NCBI RefSeq assembly: GCF_019880305.1
Contig: NZ_CP082301.1
Coordinates: 1,488,001-1,552,000 of the forward strand
Length of the DNA: 64,000 nt
From: Streptomyces decoyicus
GTDB lineage: Bacteria > Actinomycetota > Actinomycetes > Streptomycetales > Streptomycetaceae
Direction of reading: 5' to 3'
In this document: piece after piece, positions 15,885 through 24,970 of the stretch
Position numbering within the stretch: the stretch's first letter is position 1
Layout of the letters: each line of letters opens with the position of its first letter
Made by a program: the position numbers and the translations under genes
The notes under the pieces: generated by a model
What the model saw: only the letters and a program-made list of their open reading frames with translations
What the model was told of the DNA's origin: nothing
Database searches by the model: none

Positions 15885-16532
15885 TCACTTCGCGATGGTG
15901 ATCTCCACCGATCCGTCCGTGGCCTGCGCGGATACCTCCGAGAGCGTGCTGACGACGACATCCGCCGACAGTTCCTCCGCCCGGTGGGTTGTGGTCAACG
16001 CCACGGTCAGCATCCCGGCCGCCCGTCCGGCCGCGAGTCCCGCCGGCGCGTCCTCGAAGACCACACAGCGGGCCGGGTCCACCCCCAGCCGCTCGGCGGC
16101 GAGCAGGAAAGGCTCCGGGTCCGGCTTGCCGCGGCTGATGTCGTCGGCGGCTATCAGCGTCTTGGTCCGGATCCCGGCCGCGTCGAGACGGGCCTCGGCC
16201 AGCCGGGCGGTCGCGGAGGTGACCACGGCCCACCGCTCGGCGGGCAGGCTCTCCAGCAGGGCGAGGGTGCCGGGCAGCGCCACGACTCCCCCGGCGACGT
16301 CCTCGACCTCCAGGTGCTCGATCCGGGCCACCGCCTCGGGCACCCGGTCCGCGGGCAGCAGATCGGCGACGATCTCCGCCGCCGGGCGCCCGTGCAGCTG
16401 GATCCGGCCGAACTCCTGCCCGGTGACGCCGTACTCCTTCGCCCACCGGGTCCAGCAGCGGGAGACGGACTCCAGGGAGGAAATCAGGGTGCCGTCGTTG
16501 TCGAAAAGGAGCGCATCAGCGGTGATCTTCAT
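15885..16532 (-). CDS. HAD-superfamily sugar-phosphatase-like hydrolase
   Basis: A 215-residue haloacid-dehalogenase-type phosphatase of the beta-phosphoglucomutase/YfbT group. The nucleophile motif DNDGTL (D11, D13) is at the start (LLFDNDGTLISSLES), then a helical cap, motif II VVTSATARL, Lys in GKPDPEPFLLAA and the acidic motif CVVFEDAPAGLAAGRAAGM. It probably dephosphorylates a small sugar phosphate in the cytoplasm; the substrate is unknown. ATG at 16532. It stands alone between the met leader and a divergent pair of membrane genes. Confidence 0.9.
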   Translation of the reverse strand: MKITADALLFDNDGTLISSLESVSRCWTRWAKEYGVTGQEFGRIQLHGRPAAEIVADLLPADRVPEAVARIEHLEVEDVAGGVVALPGTLALLESLPAERWAVVTSATARLAEARLDAAGIRTKTLIAADDISRGKPDPEPFLLAAERLGVDPARCVVFEDAPAGLAAGRAAGMLTVALTTTHRAEELSADVVVSTLSEVSAQATDGSVEITIAK

Positions 16533-16650
16533 ACTTCACGAGCGTACGTGCCACGGCGGGGCCGGACGCGGCCGCCCGCCCGCCGCCGATTAGCATCGCC
16601 CCCATGCCCCACAACCCCACGGCGCGCAGCCACGTGGCCCGGAGGTCCCG

Positions 16651-17019
16651 GTGATCGACGCGCTGACGATCACGGTCGCGGTGACCGCTCTCGCCCTCGC
16701 CGCCTGGTGCGGCTTCGCCGCGTTCCGCGACCAGCCCACCAAGGACTGGCACCTCATCGGCATGGCTCTGGTGTCGCTGCTCGGCCTCGCCCAACTGGTC
16801 ATCGCCGTCGTGCAGTTGGCCCGCGGCCAGTCGCCGGACCAGGGCACCGCCCTCTTTGTCTCGTATCTGCTCGGGGCGGCCGCCTGTGTCCCCGCGACCG
16901 GGTTCATGTCGCTCTCGGAGCGCACCCGCTGGGGTTCGGCCACCGTCGCGGCGGGCGCCGTGGTGCTGGCCGTACTGGAAGTGCGGCTGTTCGACATCTG
17001 GGGAGGCGGCAGTGCCTGA
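16651..17019 (+). CDS. Small membrane protein (four hydrophobic segments)
   Basis: A 122-residue protein that is mostly hydrophobic, with segments near residues 2-22, 34-53, 66-82 and 88-106. No catalytic motif is recognised. GTG start at 16651 after GGAGGT. Its stop overlaps the start of the next gene by eight bases, so the two are co-translated and probably work together. Function unknown. Confidence 0.75.
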   Translation: MIDALTITVAVTALALAAWCGFAAFRDQPTKDWHLIGMALVSLLGLAQLVIAVVQLARGQSPDQGTALFVSYLLGAAACVPATGFMSLSERTRWGSATVAAGAVVLAVLEVRLFDIWGGGSA

Positions 17020-17467
17020 TTCCACGACGACCTCCGCGGCGGACGGCACCACGGCCGCCGCCCCGGCGAAGCGTTCCCTGGGCACCGGCCCCGGGCGCCT
17101 GCTGGTCGCGCTCTACGGCATCTTCACCGTCGCTGCCGCCTCCCGCTCGCTCTACCAGCTCATCGCCCAGTTCGACCGGGCCCCGCTGGCGTACAGCCTC
17201 TCGGCCCTCTCCGCGGTCGTCTACGGGTTCATCACGTTCTCGCTGGTGCGCGGCGGCGAGGGCGCCCGCCGGGCCGCGTTCGCCTGCTGCGCGCTGGAGC
17301 TGCTCGGGGTGCTCGGCATCGGCACCTGGACCCTGCTCGACCGGTCCGCGTTCCCGGACGCCACGGTCTGGTCGGACTACGGCATGGGCTATCTCTTCAT
17401 TCCGGTCATCCTGCCCGTCACCGGGCTGATGTGGCTGCGCCGGGCCCGTACGGAGCAGCCCGCCTGA
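17012..17467 (+). CDS. Small membrane protein, partner of preceding gene
   Basis: A 151-residue protein with a Thr/Ala-rich N-terminus (about 1-25) and then four hydrophobic segments (GRLLVALYGIFTVAAAS; LAYSLSALSAVVYGFITFSLV; AFACCALELLGVLGIGTWTLL; GYLFIPVILPVTGLMWL). The start is GTG at 17012, inside the end of the upstream gene; the longer open frame to 16856 overlaps that gene in another frame and is not used. Two-gene membrane operon ending at a strong hairpin. Function unknown. Confidence 0.8.
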   Translation: MPDSTTTSAADGTTAAAPAKRSLGTGPGRLLVALYGIFTVAAASRSLYQLIAQFDRAPLAYSLSALSAVVYGFITFSLVRGGEGARRAAFACCALELLGVLGIGTWTLLDRSAFPDATVWSDYGMGYLFIPVILPVTGLMWLRRARTEQPA

Positions 17468-17494
17468 GCCCTCCCGTCATCCCTGACGGACACC

Positions 17495-17533
17495 GGGAGG
17501 GCGGGCCCGGCCACCGCGCGGGCCCGCCCTCCC
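17495..17533. terminator. Bidirectional hairpin terminator
   Basis: A perfect 15-bp stem (17495-17509 with 17519-17533, GGGAGGGCGGGCCCG) and 9-nt loop lie between the convergent membrane-protein operon and the acetyltransferase gene. Confidence 0.85.
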
Positions 17534-17539
17534 CCTGTC

Positions 17540-18082
17540 TCATGCCTGGGCGGCGAACTCTCCCTGGCTCCGCCCGGGAGGCGTTCCCACGGCGGTGGTC
17601 TCCTGGCGCAGCTCCTTCTCCAGCGTCACCACGCTCAGGCGGGAGGTGAGCTGCTCGGTGCCCACGGGCAGATAGCCGTGGCTGCGGTACAGACGCAGAT
17701 TGCCCTCGCTGCGGTGCCCGGTGAACAGGCGGAAGCCCGTGGCGGACCGCTCGGCCGCCAGCCGTTGCTCGACCGCGTCGAGCAGCCGTCCGCCCAGGCC
17801 GTGCCGCTGCATCCGCGGGTGCACGATGAGCTTGGCTATCCGCGCGGTGCCGTCCTCGTCGACCGTGCCGCGCACGGACCCGACCACCTCCTCGCCGAGC
17901 CTGGCCACCACGACGCAGGCCCCGCCCAGTTCGGCGCGCAGCGCCTGGAGGGTCTGGGTGAGCGGCTCGATGGCGTAGTCGTCGTACAGCGCGGCTTCCT
18001 GCTGGTAGCAGAGGTACTGGAGTTTGAGGATCTGCTCGGCGTCCTGGTCGGTCGCCGCAGAGATGGTCACGCTCGTGCCCAT
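17540..18082 (-). CDS. GNAT-family acetyltransferase
   Basis: A 180-residue N-acetyltransferase. The core motif is VVVARLGEEVVGSVRGTVDEDGTARIAKLIVHPRMQRHGLGGRLLDAVEQRL, containing the acetyl-CoA loop Q-R-x-G-x-G. The segment FTGHRSEGNLRLYRSHGYLP is the C-terminal strand seen in this family. The last 15 residues are a variable tail. ATG at 18082. Substrate unknown; alone on its strand. Confidence 0.85.
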   Translation of the reverse strand: MGTSVTISAATDQDAEQILKLQYLCYQQEAALYDDYAIEPLTQTLQALRAELGGACVVVARLGEEVVGSVRGTVDEDGTARIAKLIVHPRMQRHGLGGRLLDAVEQRLAAERSATGFRLFTGHRSEGNLRLYRSHGYLPVGTEQLTSRLSVVTLEKELRQETTAVGTPPGRSQGEFAAQA

Positions 18083-18423
18083 GCGCGTATGCCTCCCCTA
18101 TTCGGTTTCGCTGGTCCGGGCGCGCTGAGGGTGGTGTGCTTTCCGGGGGACGCTCCGGCCCCCCGGGGTACGCCCGGAACGATGTGCCCTGACAGACGGC
18201 GCCGTGGGGTACCCGGCGCCGCCATGGCGTGGCTGACACTGCTTCTTCCGGGTTCCCCTGGATGTGGCAGCGGCAATCTCCGCCGCGAGCATTCTGCGCA
18301 GGCATTTGGGGCAAGCGGAACGGACCGGCACCGAGCTCTCCTGTGACATTCCCAACTCAGATGAGAGGGCAGGCGAGGTGTGCCGGTCCGGGCTCCGCCG
18401 CGGCAGCGGCCGGCCGCGAGCGG
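18083..18423. other. Intergenic region, no supported gene
   Basis: 341 bp between an acetyltransferase gene and the phosphodiesterase gene, both on the minus strand. An 83-codon minus-strand frame (18349-18098) begins with a CPKC motif but has weak codon bias and no good ribosome-binding site, so it is not called. No clear terminator or repeat is seen. Confidence 0.5.
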
Positions 18424-19557
18424 TCAGTGCTTGCGGAACTGCGCGGCCGCCAGCAGCGCGGTGTCGGGGTTGTCGGAGAACAGACCGTCGATACCGGTGC
18501 CGAGAAGGGCCTTGAAGAAACCGAGCGAGTCGCCGTAGGCGTTCGGGTCGCTGCCACGGCGGTAGTCGGTCGGCAGGAAGGTGTTCTCGTTGCGGACCGT
18601 ATACGGGTGGAGCACCAGTCCGGCGGCGTGGGCGTCCTTGACGACGGAGCTGGGCTCGCCGAGCTTGCCGTCCTTGTCCCGCGGGATGATCACGGTCAGG
18701 TCCGGGCCGATGCCCTGGGCGAAGCGGGCGAGCCACTTCAGGCCCTCGGGCTTGACCAGGTCGGCGACGGTGCGCGGGTCACCGGACGCCGTGAAGTCCC
18801 AGGGGCGGTCCTTGAGCGTGCCCAGCAGGACGACCTTGGGGCAGTCGACGAGCTTGTCCAGGCGCTGGATGCTGCTGGGCTCGAAGGACTGGAGGAAGTT
18901 CGGGGAGTTCTTCCGGTGCCGGCCGTGCGCACGCAGGGCCTTCGCCAGCCGCTCCTCCAGGCCGAGGCCGAGCCCCCGGAAGTAGGTGGGGTGCTTGGTC
19001 TCGATGTGCAGCCAGACGCGGCGGCCCCGCTTGCGGCCCTCGCGCTCGGCCCACTGGAGGACCTCCTCGAAGGTCGGCACCTCCCACACCCCGTCGTAGA
19101 GGGTGTTGTGCTGGCGGGTGCCCGGTATGCGCTCCTTGGCGCGCAGCGTCTTGAGCTCGGCGAGCGTGAAGTCCTCGGTGAACCAGCCGGTCAGCTTGAC
19201 CCCGTCGACGGACTTGGTGGTCTTGCGGTCCGCGAACTCGGGGTGCGCGGAGACATCGGTGGTGGCGGTGATGTCGTTCTCGTGACGGCAGACCAGATGC
19301 CCGTCCTTGGTCGGGACGAGGTCCTGCTCGATGACGTCCGCGCCCATGTCCAGGGCGAGTTGGTACGAGCCGAAGGTGTGCTCGGGGCGGTAGCCGCTGG
19401 CACCGCGGTGGCCGACGATCAGCGGCACGGGCAGCTCCTGGGGCACACCGGCTCGCTGACCTGCGCTCGCCTGGCCGGCCGTGCCGAATACCGCCGCTCC
19501 CGCGCCGAGGGCCGCGGCGCCCAGCACCATCCGTCGTCCCGGCTGCCGATTGTGCAT
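18424..19557 (-). CDS. Secreted glycerophosphodiester phosphodiesterase
   Basis: A 377-residue GDPD-family enzyme that cleaves glycerophosphodiesters to glycerol-3-phosphate and an alcohol outside the cell. The N-terminus has a twin-arginine-like signal (GRRMVLGAAALGAGAAVFG, ending QASA). The active-site motif is IVGHRGASGYRPEHTFGSY with the HD/E pair (EQDLVPTKDGHLVCRHENDI), the classical GDPD HRG...E-x-D...H pattern; WLHIETKHP follows. The ATG at 19557 puts the signal at the start; the open frame to 19731 lacks coding character. Related enzymes are induced by phosphate starvation; no PHO box was identified here. Confidence 0.93.
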   Translation of the reverse strand: MHNRQPGRRMVLGAAALGAGAAVFGTAGQASAGQRAGVPQELPVPLIVGHRGASGYRPEHTFGSYQLALDMGADVIEQDLVPTKDGHLVCRHENDITATTDVSAHPEFADRKTTKSVDGVKLTGWFTEDFTLAELKTLRAKERIPGTRQHNTLYDGVWEVPTFEEVLQWAEREGRKRGRRVWLHIETKHPTYFRGLGLGLEERLAKALRAHGRHRKNSPNFLQSFEPSSIQRLDKLVDCPKVVLLGTLKDRPWDFTASGDPRTVADLVKPEGLKWLARFAQGIGPDLTVIIPRDKDGKLGEPSSVVKDAHAAGLVLHPYTVRNENTFLPTDYRRGSDPNAYGDSLGFFKALLGTGIDGLFSDNPDTALLAAAQFRKH

Positions 19558-19853
19558 GCGCACGCTCCTTGCTCTAGGTGTTCTGTGGTGTTCCAGGTGC
19601 TTCCGGGTGTATTCCGGTGACCGATGAGGCGTGTTGCACACCGGTCCGCACCACCGGGCTGATCGTAAGCACGGACGGGTCACGCCCGGGAGACGCACGC
19701 CAACATCGGGGGGAAGATGGGGGTAACACACGTCAACTGTGCGTATCGACCTCGTGAACCCGATGTGCGAGCGGGAGTGACCCGCGAGTATTGTCCTGGG
19801 CTGCAGAGTTCTGCGCCCGCTTGCCGTTGACCAGTCTCGACCCGGAGGGCCCG

Positions 19854-20522
19854 TTGTCCCGCATTGTGCTGAAGGCGATTCTCGGATTCGTCATGCGTGT
19901 CCTGTACCGCCCGAAGGTAGAGGGCATGGAGCGCATTCCGGCGACCGGGCCGGTGATCCTGGCCGGCAATCACGTCACCTTCATCGACTCACTGTTCCTG
20001 AGCCTGGTGGTCAAGCGCCCGGTGTACTTCATCGGCAAGGACGAGTACGTCACCGGCAAGGGCTTCAAGGGCCGGCTGATGGCCTGGTTCTTCACCAGCT
20101 CCGGCATGATCCCGGTGGACCGGGACGGCGGGCACGGCGGGGTCGCCGCGCTGATGACCGGCCGCCGGATCCTGGAGGAGGGCAGCGTCTTCGGTATCTA
20201 CCCCGAGGGCACCCGCTCCCCCGACGGCCGTCTCTACCGCGGCCGTACGGGCATCGCCCGGCTCACCCTGATGACCGGCGCGCCCGTCGTCCCGTTCGCG
20301 ATGATCGGCACCGACAAGGTGCAGCCCGGCGGCAAGGGCCTCCCGCACATCGCCCCGGTGACGGTGCGCTTCGGTGAGCCGCTGGACTTCTCCCGCTACG
20401 ACGGCATGGACCGCGACCGCTATGTGCTGCGGGCCGTCACCGACGAGGTGATGAGCGACGTCATGGAGCTGTCCGGCCAGGAGTACGTCGACATGTACGC
20501 CACCAAGGCCAGGGCCGCCTGA
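19854..20522 (+). CDS. 1-Acylglycerol-3-phosphate acyltransferase family
   Basis: A 222-residue PlsC-type acyltransferase. It has the catalytic H-x4-D motif in GNHVTFIDSLFL, the second block KDEYVTGKGFKGRLMAWFF, and the acceptor motif IYPEGTRSPDGRLYRGRTG; then APVVPFAMIGTDK. It makes phosphatidic acid at the membrane or acylates a related acceptor; several paralogues are usual in Streptomyces, so the exact role is open. The TTG at 19854, five bases after GGAGGG, is preferred over an ATG at 19791 that would add a non-family extension. Confidence 0.9.
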   Translation: MSRIVLKAILGFVMRVLYRPKVEGMERIPATGPVILAGNHVTFIDSLFLSLVVKRPVYFIGKDEYVTGKGFKGRLMAWFFTSSGMIPVDRDGGHGGVAALMTGRRILEEGSVFGIYPEGTRSPDGRLYRGRTGIARLTLMTGAPVVPFAMIGTDKVQPGGKGLPHIAPVTVRFGEPLDFSRYDGMDRDRYVLRAVTDEVMSDVMELSGQEYVDMYATKARAA

Positions 20523-20538
20523 CCCGGTCCGCCTGCGC

Positions 20539-20569
20539 CGGGCCCCATCCGTTCCTCGGATGGGGCCCG
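20539..20569. terminator. Hairpin between convergent genes
   Basis: A 13-bp perfect stem (20539-20551 with 20557-20569, CGGGCCCCATCCG) with loop TTCCT lies just after the acyltransferase stop and before the end of the convergent nucleotidase gene. Confidence 0.85.
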
Positions 20570-20596
20570 TTGTGCGTGCTGCGCCCGCGCACCGGG

Positions 20597-22567
20597 TCAG
20601 CAGGGCACCCGGAAGCCGCCGGGGGCGCGCTGGCCCTCGGCGCCGCCGGTCAGCGCCGTACGCAGCGCCGCCTCGGGCCGCGGCACCACGCTGCCGTCGG
20701 CCTGGAGCAGCTGCTGGCGCTGGGTGACGGTGCCGGTGCGGGCGCCGGGCACCTGCGCGTTCTTGACCGCCACGCGGTTCAGCGAGGCGGGCTTCAGCTG
20801 CTTCTTGGCGCGGACGAAGGCGATGAAGCTCTCGAAGTCGCGGGCGTGCCGTACCGGTGCGGTGAACCCGGTGAAGGCGCTGAAGCCGTCCTGGTTGATG
20901 AGGGTGTACGAGGGGGCGGCGAGCCGGTAGCTGCGGTTGAGGTCGAGTGCGGTGCCGTCGATGAACACCTCGGCGGGGTCGATCCGCCGGCCGACCGGGC
21001 CCGCGGCGTCGAAGGTGTAGCGGACATTGCCGGAGACGGCCAGCGGGGAGAAGCCGAGACCGCCGCCCGCGGTCGGCGCCCACTGTTCCTCCAGCGCGTC
21101 ATGGATCTGCCGGCCGGTGACGGTGACGGTCAGGATCGGGTCGCCGAAGCCCACGGAGTTCCAGGCCTGCGCGAAGGTGACGGTGCCGTTCGTCTCCGCG
21201 TCACGGATCAGGTCGCCGGCGATCACCGCCTGGCCGACGCGCGGCGCCACCGCGATGACGGCGAGATCCGCGGGGGTGTTGGGGTGTTGGGCGGGGTCGT
21301 CCATCGGGCCGCGCGGCTGCCGGCCCGCCCACAGGGCCCAGTCCGCGACGAGGTTGCCCATGGTGGACTCCCCCACCGCGTTGCGCCGCCGGGTGAAGGA
21401 GGCGGTCTGGGTGCCGATCTTGCTGCGGGCGCGCCGGGTGGCGTAGCCCGCCCAGTAGCCGGCGATCGAGCGCAGCTCCGGGTCCGGCGTCACCTCGCGG
21501 GTGTTGGGGTGGTTGACCGAGGTGGTCAGCTCCCGGACCACCGATCCGGTGTCCGGGTCGAGGCGCAGATTGATCTCGTTGATGATCTGGCCGTAGCAGC
21601 CCGCCTCGACGAAGGGGCGGGGGTCGCCGTTGGGGTCGGGCAGCATCATCGTGAAGGCGCAGTGCCAGTGGCCGGTGACGATGGCATCGATGTCGGGCGA
21701 GGCGCGCAGCGCCAGTTCGTACGCGGGCCCGGAGGGGTTCTTGCCGCTGGAGAAGTCGCTGCCGGCCACCGCGCCGTCGTGCATGCTGAGCACGATCGCG
21801 TGGACGCCGCGTGACTTGAGCTCCGCGGCGCAGCGGTTGGCGGTCTCCAGCTCGTCCAGGGTGCGCAGTCCGGGCTGGTAGGAGCCGGGGAAGGACTCGG
21901 TGCCGATGGCGGTCAGATGGATGAAGCCGATCGCCAGCCGGCGGCCGCGGCCGGCGTCCACGTACTCGATGTTGTACGGCGGCAGTACGGTTTCGCCGTT
22001 CGCGTTCCACACCAGGTTCGCGCTGTAGTAGGGGAACTTCGCGCCCTCGAAGCGGCGTCCGGCGGAGTCCTTGAAGTCGTCGTCCCGTTCCACGACCGGG
22101 AAGGCGTCGCCGTCCTCCATGTGCGAGGTCAGGAAGGTCGCCGACTTGTCGAACTCGTGGTTTCCGGCCGAGGCGAAGTCCAGTCCCATGGCGTTGAGGG
22201 CTTCGATGGTGGGCTCGTCGGCGAAGGAGGAGGCGTCGAACTCCCAGCCGGAGAAGAGGTCACCGGGGGCGAAGAAGAGCGAGTTGCGGCGGCCGTCTCT
22301 CAGCCGCTCCAGGTGGGCGGCCATATAGGCCACGCCGCCAACGGTGTACGTCTTCCCGCCGGCGCCGGTGATGAGGGAGTTGGCACCCGGGGCGCCCTGA
22401 AGATAGCCGTGCAGATCGGTGATGTTGAGGAGCTGGACGTCGACGTATTCGTCGGCGGTGGCCGCGTCGCGGGCGTGGCCGGTGGCGTAGGCGTTGCTGC
22501 CGATGGCGCTCGCGGTGGCGAGTGCCCCCGCGGCGGTGAAGAAGGAGCGTCGTCCGATGTCGCGCAC
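20597..22567 (-). CDS. Tat-exported bifunctional metallophosphatase/5'-nucleotidase
   Basis: A 656-residue secreted 5'-nucleotidase-family enzyme. A twin-arginine signal is at the start (GRRSFFTAAGALATASAIG). The metallophosphatase domain (about 40-340) shows LLNITDLHGYLQ (metal ligands), FAPGDLFSGWEFDASS, SAGNHEFDKS and VTGHWHC. The 5'-nucleotidase C-terminal domain (about 390-610) follows (ESTMGNLVADW, GDLIRDAETNGTVTFAQ). It should hydrolyse extracellular nucleotides or cyclic nucleotides. The GTG at 22567 follows AGGAGAG and places the Tat motif near the N-terminus; the ATG at 22618 is an alternative. Confidence 0.92.
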   Translation of the reverse strand: MRDIGRRSFFTAAGALATASAIGSNAYATGHARDAATADEYVDVQLLNITDLHGYLQGAPGANSLITGAGGKTYTVGGVAYMAAHLERLRDGRRNSLFFAPGDLFSGWEFDASSFADEPTIEALNAMGLDFASAGNHEFDKSATFLTSHMEDGDAFPVVERDDDFKDSAGRRFEGAKFPYYSANLVWNANGETVLPPYNIEYVDAGRGRRLAIGFIHLTAIGTESFPGSYQPGLRTLDELETANRCAAELKSRGVHAIVLSMHDGAVAGSDFSSGKNPSGPAYELALRASPDIDAIVTGHWHCAFTMMLPDPNGDPRPFVEAGCYGQIINEINLRLDPDTGSVVRELTTSVNHPNTREVTPDPELRSIAGYWAGYATRRARSKIGTQTASFTRRRNAVGESTMGNLVADWALWAGRQPRGPMDDPAQHPNTPADLAVIAVAPRVGQAVIAGDLIRDAETNGTVTFAQAWNSVGFGDPILTVTVTGRQIHDALEEQWAPTAGGGLGFSPLAVSGNVRYTFDAAGPVGRRIDPAEVFIDGTALDLNRSYRLAAPSYTLINQDGFSAFTGFTAPVRHARDFESFIAFVRAKKQLKPASLNRVAVKNAQVPGARTGTVTQRQQLLQADGSVVPRPEAALRTALTGGAEGQRAPGGFRVPC

Positions 22568-22687
22568 TGCGTCACTCTCCTGAGCGGGCCGTCCGTGAGG
22601 GGACGACGGGAGAGTCAAGCAAGCCGCTCGGGACGGCCGGTCACCACGATGCGTACCGGGCGTGAACGGGCGGGGGACAGTCGCCCC

Positions 22688-22748
22688 CAGGGCGTGTCCT
22701 GTGGATCATGGCGGTTGCCGGGTGCCTTGATCCACAGGACACGCCCTG
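22688..22748. repeat. Perfect 21-bp inverted repeat, IS-end-like
   Basis: Arms 22688-22708 and 22728-22748 are exact complements around a 19-nt spacer. The core GGGCGTGTCCTGTGGATCA resembles terminal repeats of Streptomyces IS5-type elements. It lies between the MFS gene end and the nucleotidase start and could also work as a terminator for the TetR-MFS operon. Confidence 0.75.
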
Positions 22749-22784
22749 AGGCGCGGTGCGTGCCCGCCGTCCGGCGGTACGGCG

Positions 22785-24422
22785 CTACGGGCGGTCCGCC
22801 GGGCCGCCGGACGCCGGTCCGGACCCATGGCCCGGCTTCGGGCCGGCCGCGGAGAGAGCCGCGGTGGCCGCCGGGGCCGGGCTGTTCGCCAGCTCCTGGC
22901 CGCGGAGCAGGAACCACGCCGCCACCGCGGCTGACAGCAGGACCACGGCGCCCACCCCGGCCGCGACGTCCACGCCCTGGACGAAGGAGTCCTGAGCGGC
23001 CTTCATCAGCGCGGCGCCCTGGTCGGCGGGGAGTTGGCCGGCCGTCTCGAAGGCGCCGCCGAGCGATTCACGGGCGGCGTCCGCGGTGGGTTCGGCCACC
23101 CCGGGGGGCGTGGCGAAGCCCCGGTAGATGCTGGTGACGATGGAGCCGAGCAGGGCGATGCCGAGGGCGGCGCCCAGTTCGTAGGCGGTCTCGGAGACGG
23201 CGGAGGCGGCGCCCGCCTCCTCCTTGGGGACGCTGGAGAGGATCACATCGGCGGTGACCGTGAACGAGAAGCCCGCGCCGACGCCGACGACGAAGAGGAT
23301 CACGCACAGCGCCGCGGTGCCGGTGTCGCCGTGCAGGGTGGTGCAGCCGACGAGCGAGAGCCCGACCACCGCGAGGCCGCCGGCCACCACGATCCTGACC
23401 GACAGCCGCCGGGCGACCCAGCCGGCTGCCAGACCGGCGCCCACCGCGCCGACCGCGGCCGGGAGTTCGACGAGCCCCGCGTTCAGCGGCGAGCGCAGCT
23501 GCACCATCTGGAGGAACTGGGAGAGGAAGAAGACCAGCCCGGACAGTCCGAGGATGGTCAGCAGGTCGGCCAGCACCGCTCCGGAGAACCCGCGGTGATG
23601 AAAGAGCTTCATGTTCAGCAGCGGCGAGGGGAGGGTGAGCTGCCGCCGGACGAACACGAAGAGGGCGAGCACACCGATGACGGCCGTCAGCGCGATGTCC
23701 CAGCGGTAGCCGTGCACCGCCGCTTCCTTGATGGCGTAGACGACACAGACGATGCCCACCAGGGCCAGCAGGACACTGGGGATGTCCCAGGGGCCGGGGT
23801 CCGGGTTGCGCGACTCCGGGATGACCTTGGCGCCGACGGCCACCAGCAGCGCCATCACCGGCAGGTTGATCAGGAAGACCGATCCCCACCAGAAGTGCCC
23901 CAGCAGAAAGCCGCCCAGGACCGGCCCCACGGCCATACCCGCCGAGGCCATCGCGCCCCAGATGCCGACGGCCAGGCTGCGTTCCCTGGGATCGTGGAAG
24001 AGGTTGCGGATCAGCGCCAGGGTGGACGGCATCAGCGTCGCACCGGCCACGCCCTGAAGCGCACGGGCGAGGATCATCATCTCGGGCGTGGAGGCGTACG
24101 CGGCGAGCACCGACATCGCGCCGAAGCCGACGGAGCCGATCAGCAGCAGCTTCTTCCGGCCGATGCGGTCGCCGAGGCTGCCCATGGAGACCAGCAGGCC
24201 GGCGATGACGAAGGAGTAGATGTCACCGATCCACAGCAGCTGCGTCCCGGAGGGTTGGAGGTCTTCGCTGAGGAAGGGGGTGGCGAGGCCGAGGACCGTG
24301 GCGTCGACGCCGACCAGCAGCACGGCGAGGACGAGGACGGCGAGCGCGAGCCAGCGGCCCGGGCGGGGCTGGTCGTCCACATGGGCCGAACCGGCCGGTC
24401 CTGACGCTATGGTCTCGGTCAT
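22785..24422 (-). CDS. MFS multidrug efflux transporter (DHA2, 14 TM)
   Basis: A 545-residue drug:proton antiporter of the EmrB/QacA type. About 14 hydrophobic segments are seen. The motif A is GSLGDRIGRKKLL, with VDATVLGLATPFL (motif D1-like in TM1) and motif C-like VLGGFLLGHFWWGSVFLINLP. The C-terminal 25 residues are an Ala/Gly/Pro tail. The ATG at 24422 overlaps the end of the upstream TetR gene by four bases, so the pump and its repressor form one operon. The likely inducer is a toxic hydrophobic compound, not identifiable from sequence. Confidence 0.93.
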   Translation of the reverse strand: MTETIASGPAGSAHVDDQPRPGRWLALAVLVLAVLLVGVDATVLGLATPFLSEDLQPSGTQLLWIGDIYSFVIAGLLVSMGSLGDRIGRKKLLLIGSVGFGAMSVLAAYASTPEMMILARALQGVAGATLMPSTLALIRNLFHDPRERSLAVGIWGAMASAGMAVGPVLGGFLLGHFWWGSVFLINLPVMALLVAVGAKVIPESRNPDPGPWDIPSVLLALVGIVCVVYAIKEAAVHGYRWDIALTAVIGVLALFVFVRRQLTLPSPLLNMKLFHHRGFSGAVLADLLTILGLSGLVFFLSQFLQMVQLRSPLNAGLVELPAAVGAVGAGLAAGWVARRLSVRIVVAGGLAVVGLSLVGCTTLHGDTGTAALCVILFVVGVGAGFSFTVTADVILSSVPKEEAGAASAVSETAYELGAALGIALLGSIVTSIYRGFATPPGVAEPTADAARESLGGAFETAGQLPADQGAALMKAAQDSFVQGVDVAAGVGAVVLLSAAVAAWFLLRGQELANSPAPAATAALSAAGPKPGHGSGPASGGPADRP

Positions 24423-24970
24423 TTCTCCATGCTCCGTCGGATGCCGCCGAGCAGCAGCTCGGCGATCGAGTGGTTGAGGTCGTTGCGGGCGACGCGCCCT
24501 TCGTACACGGCCCAGGCGCCGGCGCCGATCAGGCCGTAGAAGGCCTCGGTGAGCCAGGCGGCGCTCAGATCGATCCGGAAGTCGCCCTCCTCCTGGCCGC
24601 GGCGGAAGAGGGCGGCGATGCGGGCGTCCAGCTCCGCCCAGCCGGCGTTGATCTCGCCGTCCTCGAAGAGCTGGTTCTCGGTGAAGAGGAAGGCGAGTAC
24701 GGCGGCGACCGGTTCGGCTTCGGCGATCAGCCGGCGCAGCGCGTCGGCGGCGTCCCCCTCCTCCAGCCGCGCCGCGTCCATCGCCTGCACGAACTGCGCG
24801 ATCCCGTACTCCTCCAGCGCCCTGATCAGGGCGTCCCGACCGGCGAAGTGCCGGTGCAGGGTCGCGCGGCTGATGCCCGCGGCGCGGGCGATCTCGTCCA
24901 TCGGCGTCGACGCCCGCCGCGTGAGCAACGCGGCGGCTTCCTTGAGTACGCGTGCGCGATCCAGGGCCAT
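24419..24970 (-). CDS. TetR-family repressor of the adjacent MFS pump
   Basis: A 183-residue TetR regulator. The HTH is near residues 22-45 (TPMDEIARAAGISRATLHRHFAGRDALIRAL), followed by a variable ligand domain. The ATG at 24970 lies within one copy of ATGAGACA, an arm of the operator repeat just upstream. The gene overlaps the MFS gene by four bases. Auto-repression and repression of the pump are inferred from this layout. Confidence 0.93.
   Translation of the reverse strand: MALDRARVLKEAAALLTRRASTPMDEIARAAGISRATLHRHFAGRDALIRALEEYGIAQFVQAMDAARLEEGDAADALRRLIAEAEPVAAVLAFLFTENQLFEDGEINAGWAELDARIAALFRRGQEEGDFRIDLSAAWLTEAFYGLIGAGAWAVYEGRVARNDLNHSIAELLLGGIRRSMEK

Noticed and set aside
18098..18349. 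83-codon minus-strand frame with a CPKC motif
   Set aside because: Weak codon bias at third positions and no good ribosome-binding site. No family was recognised; left uncalled.
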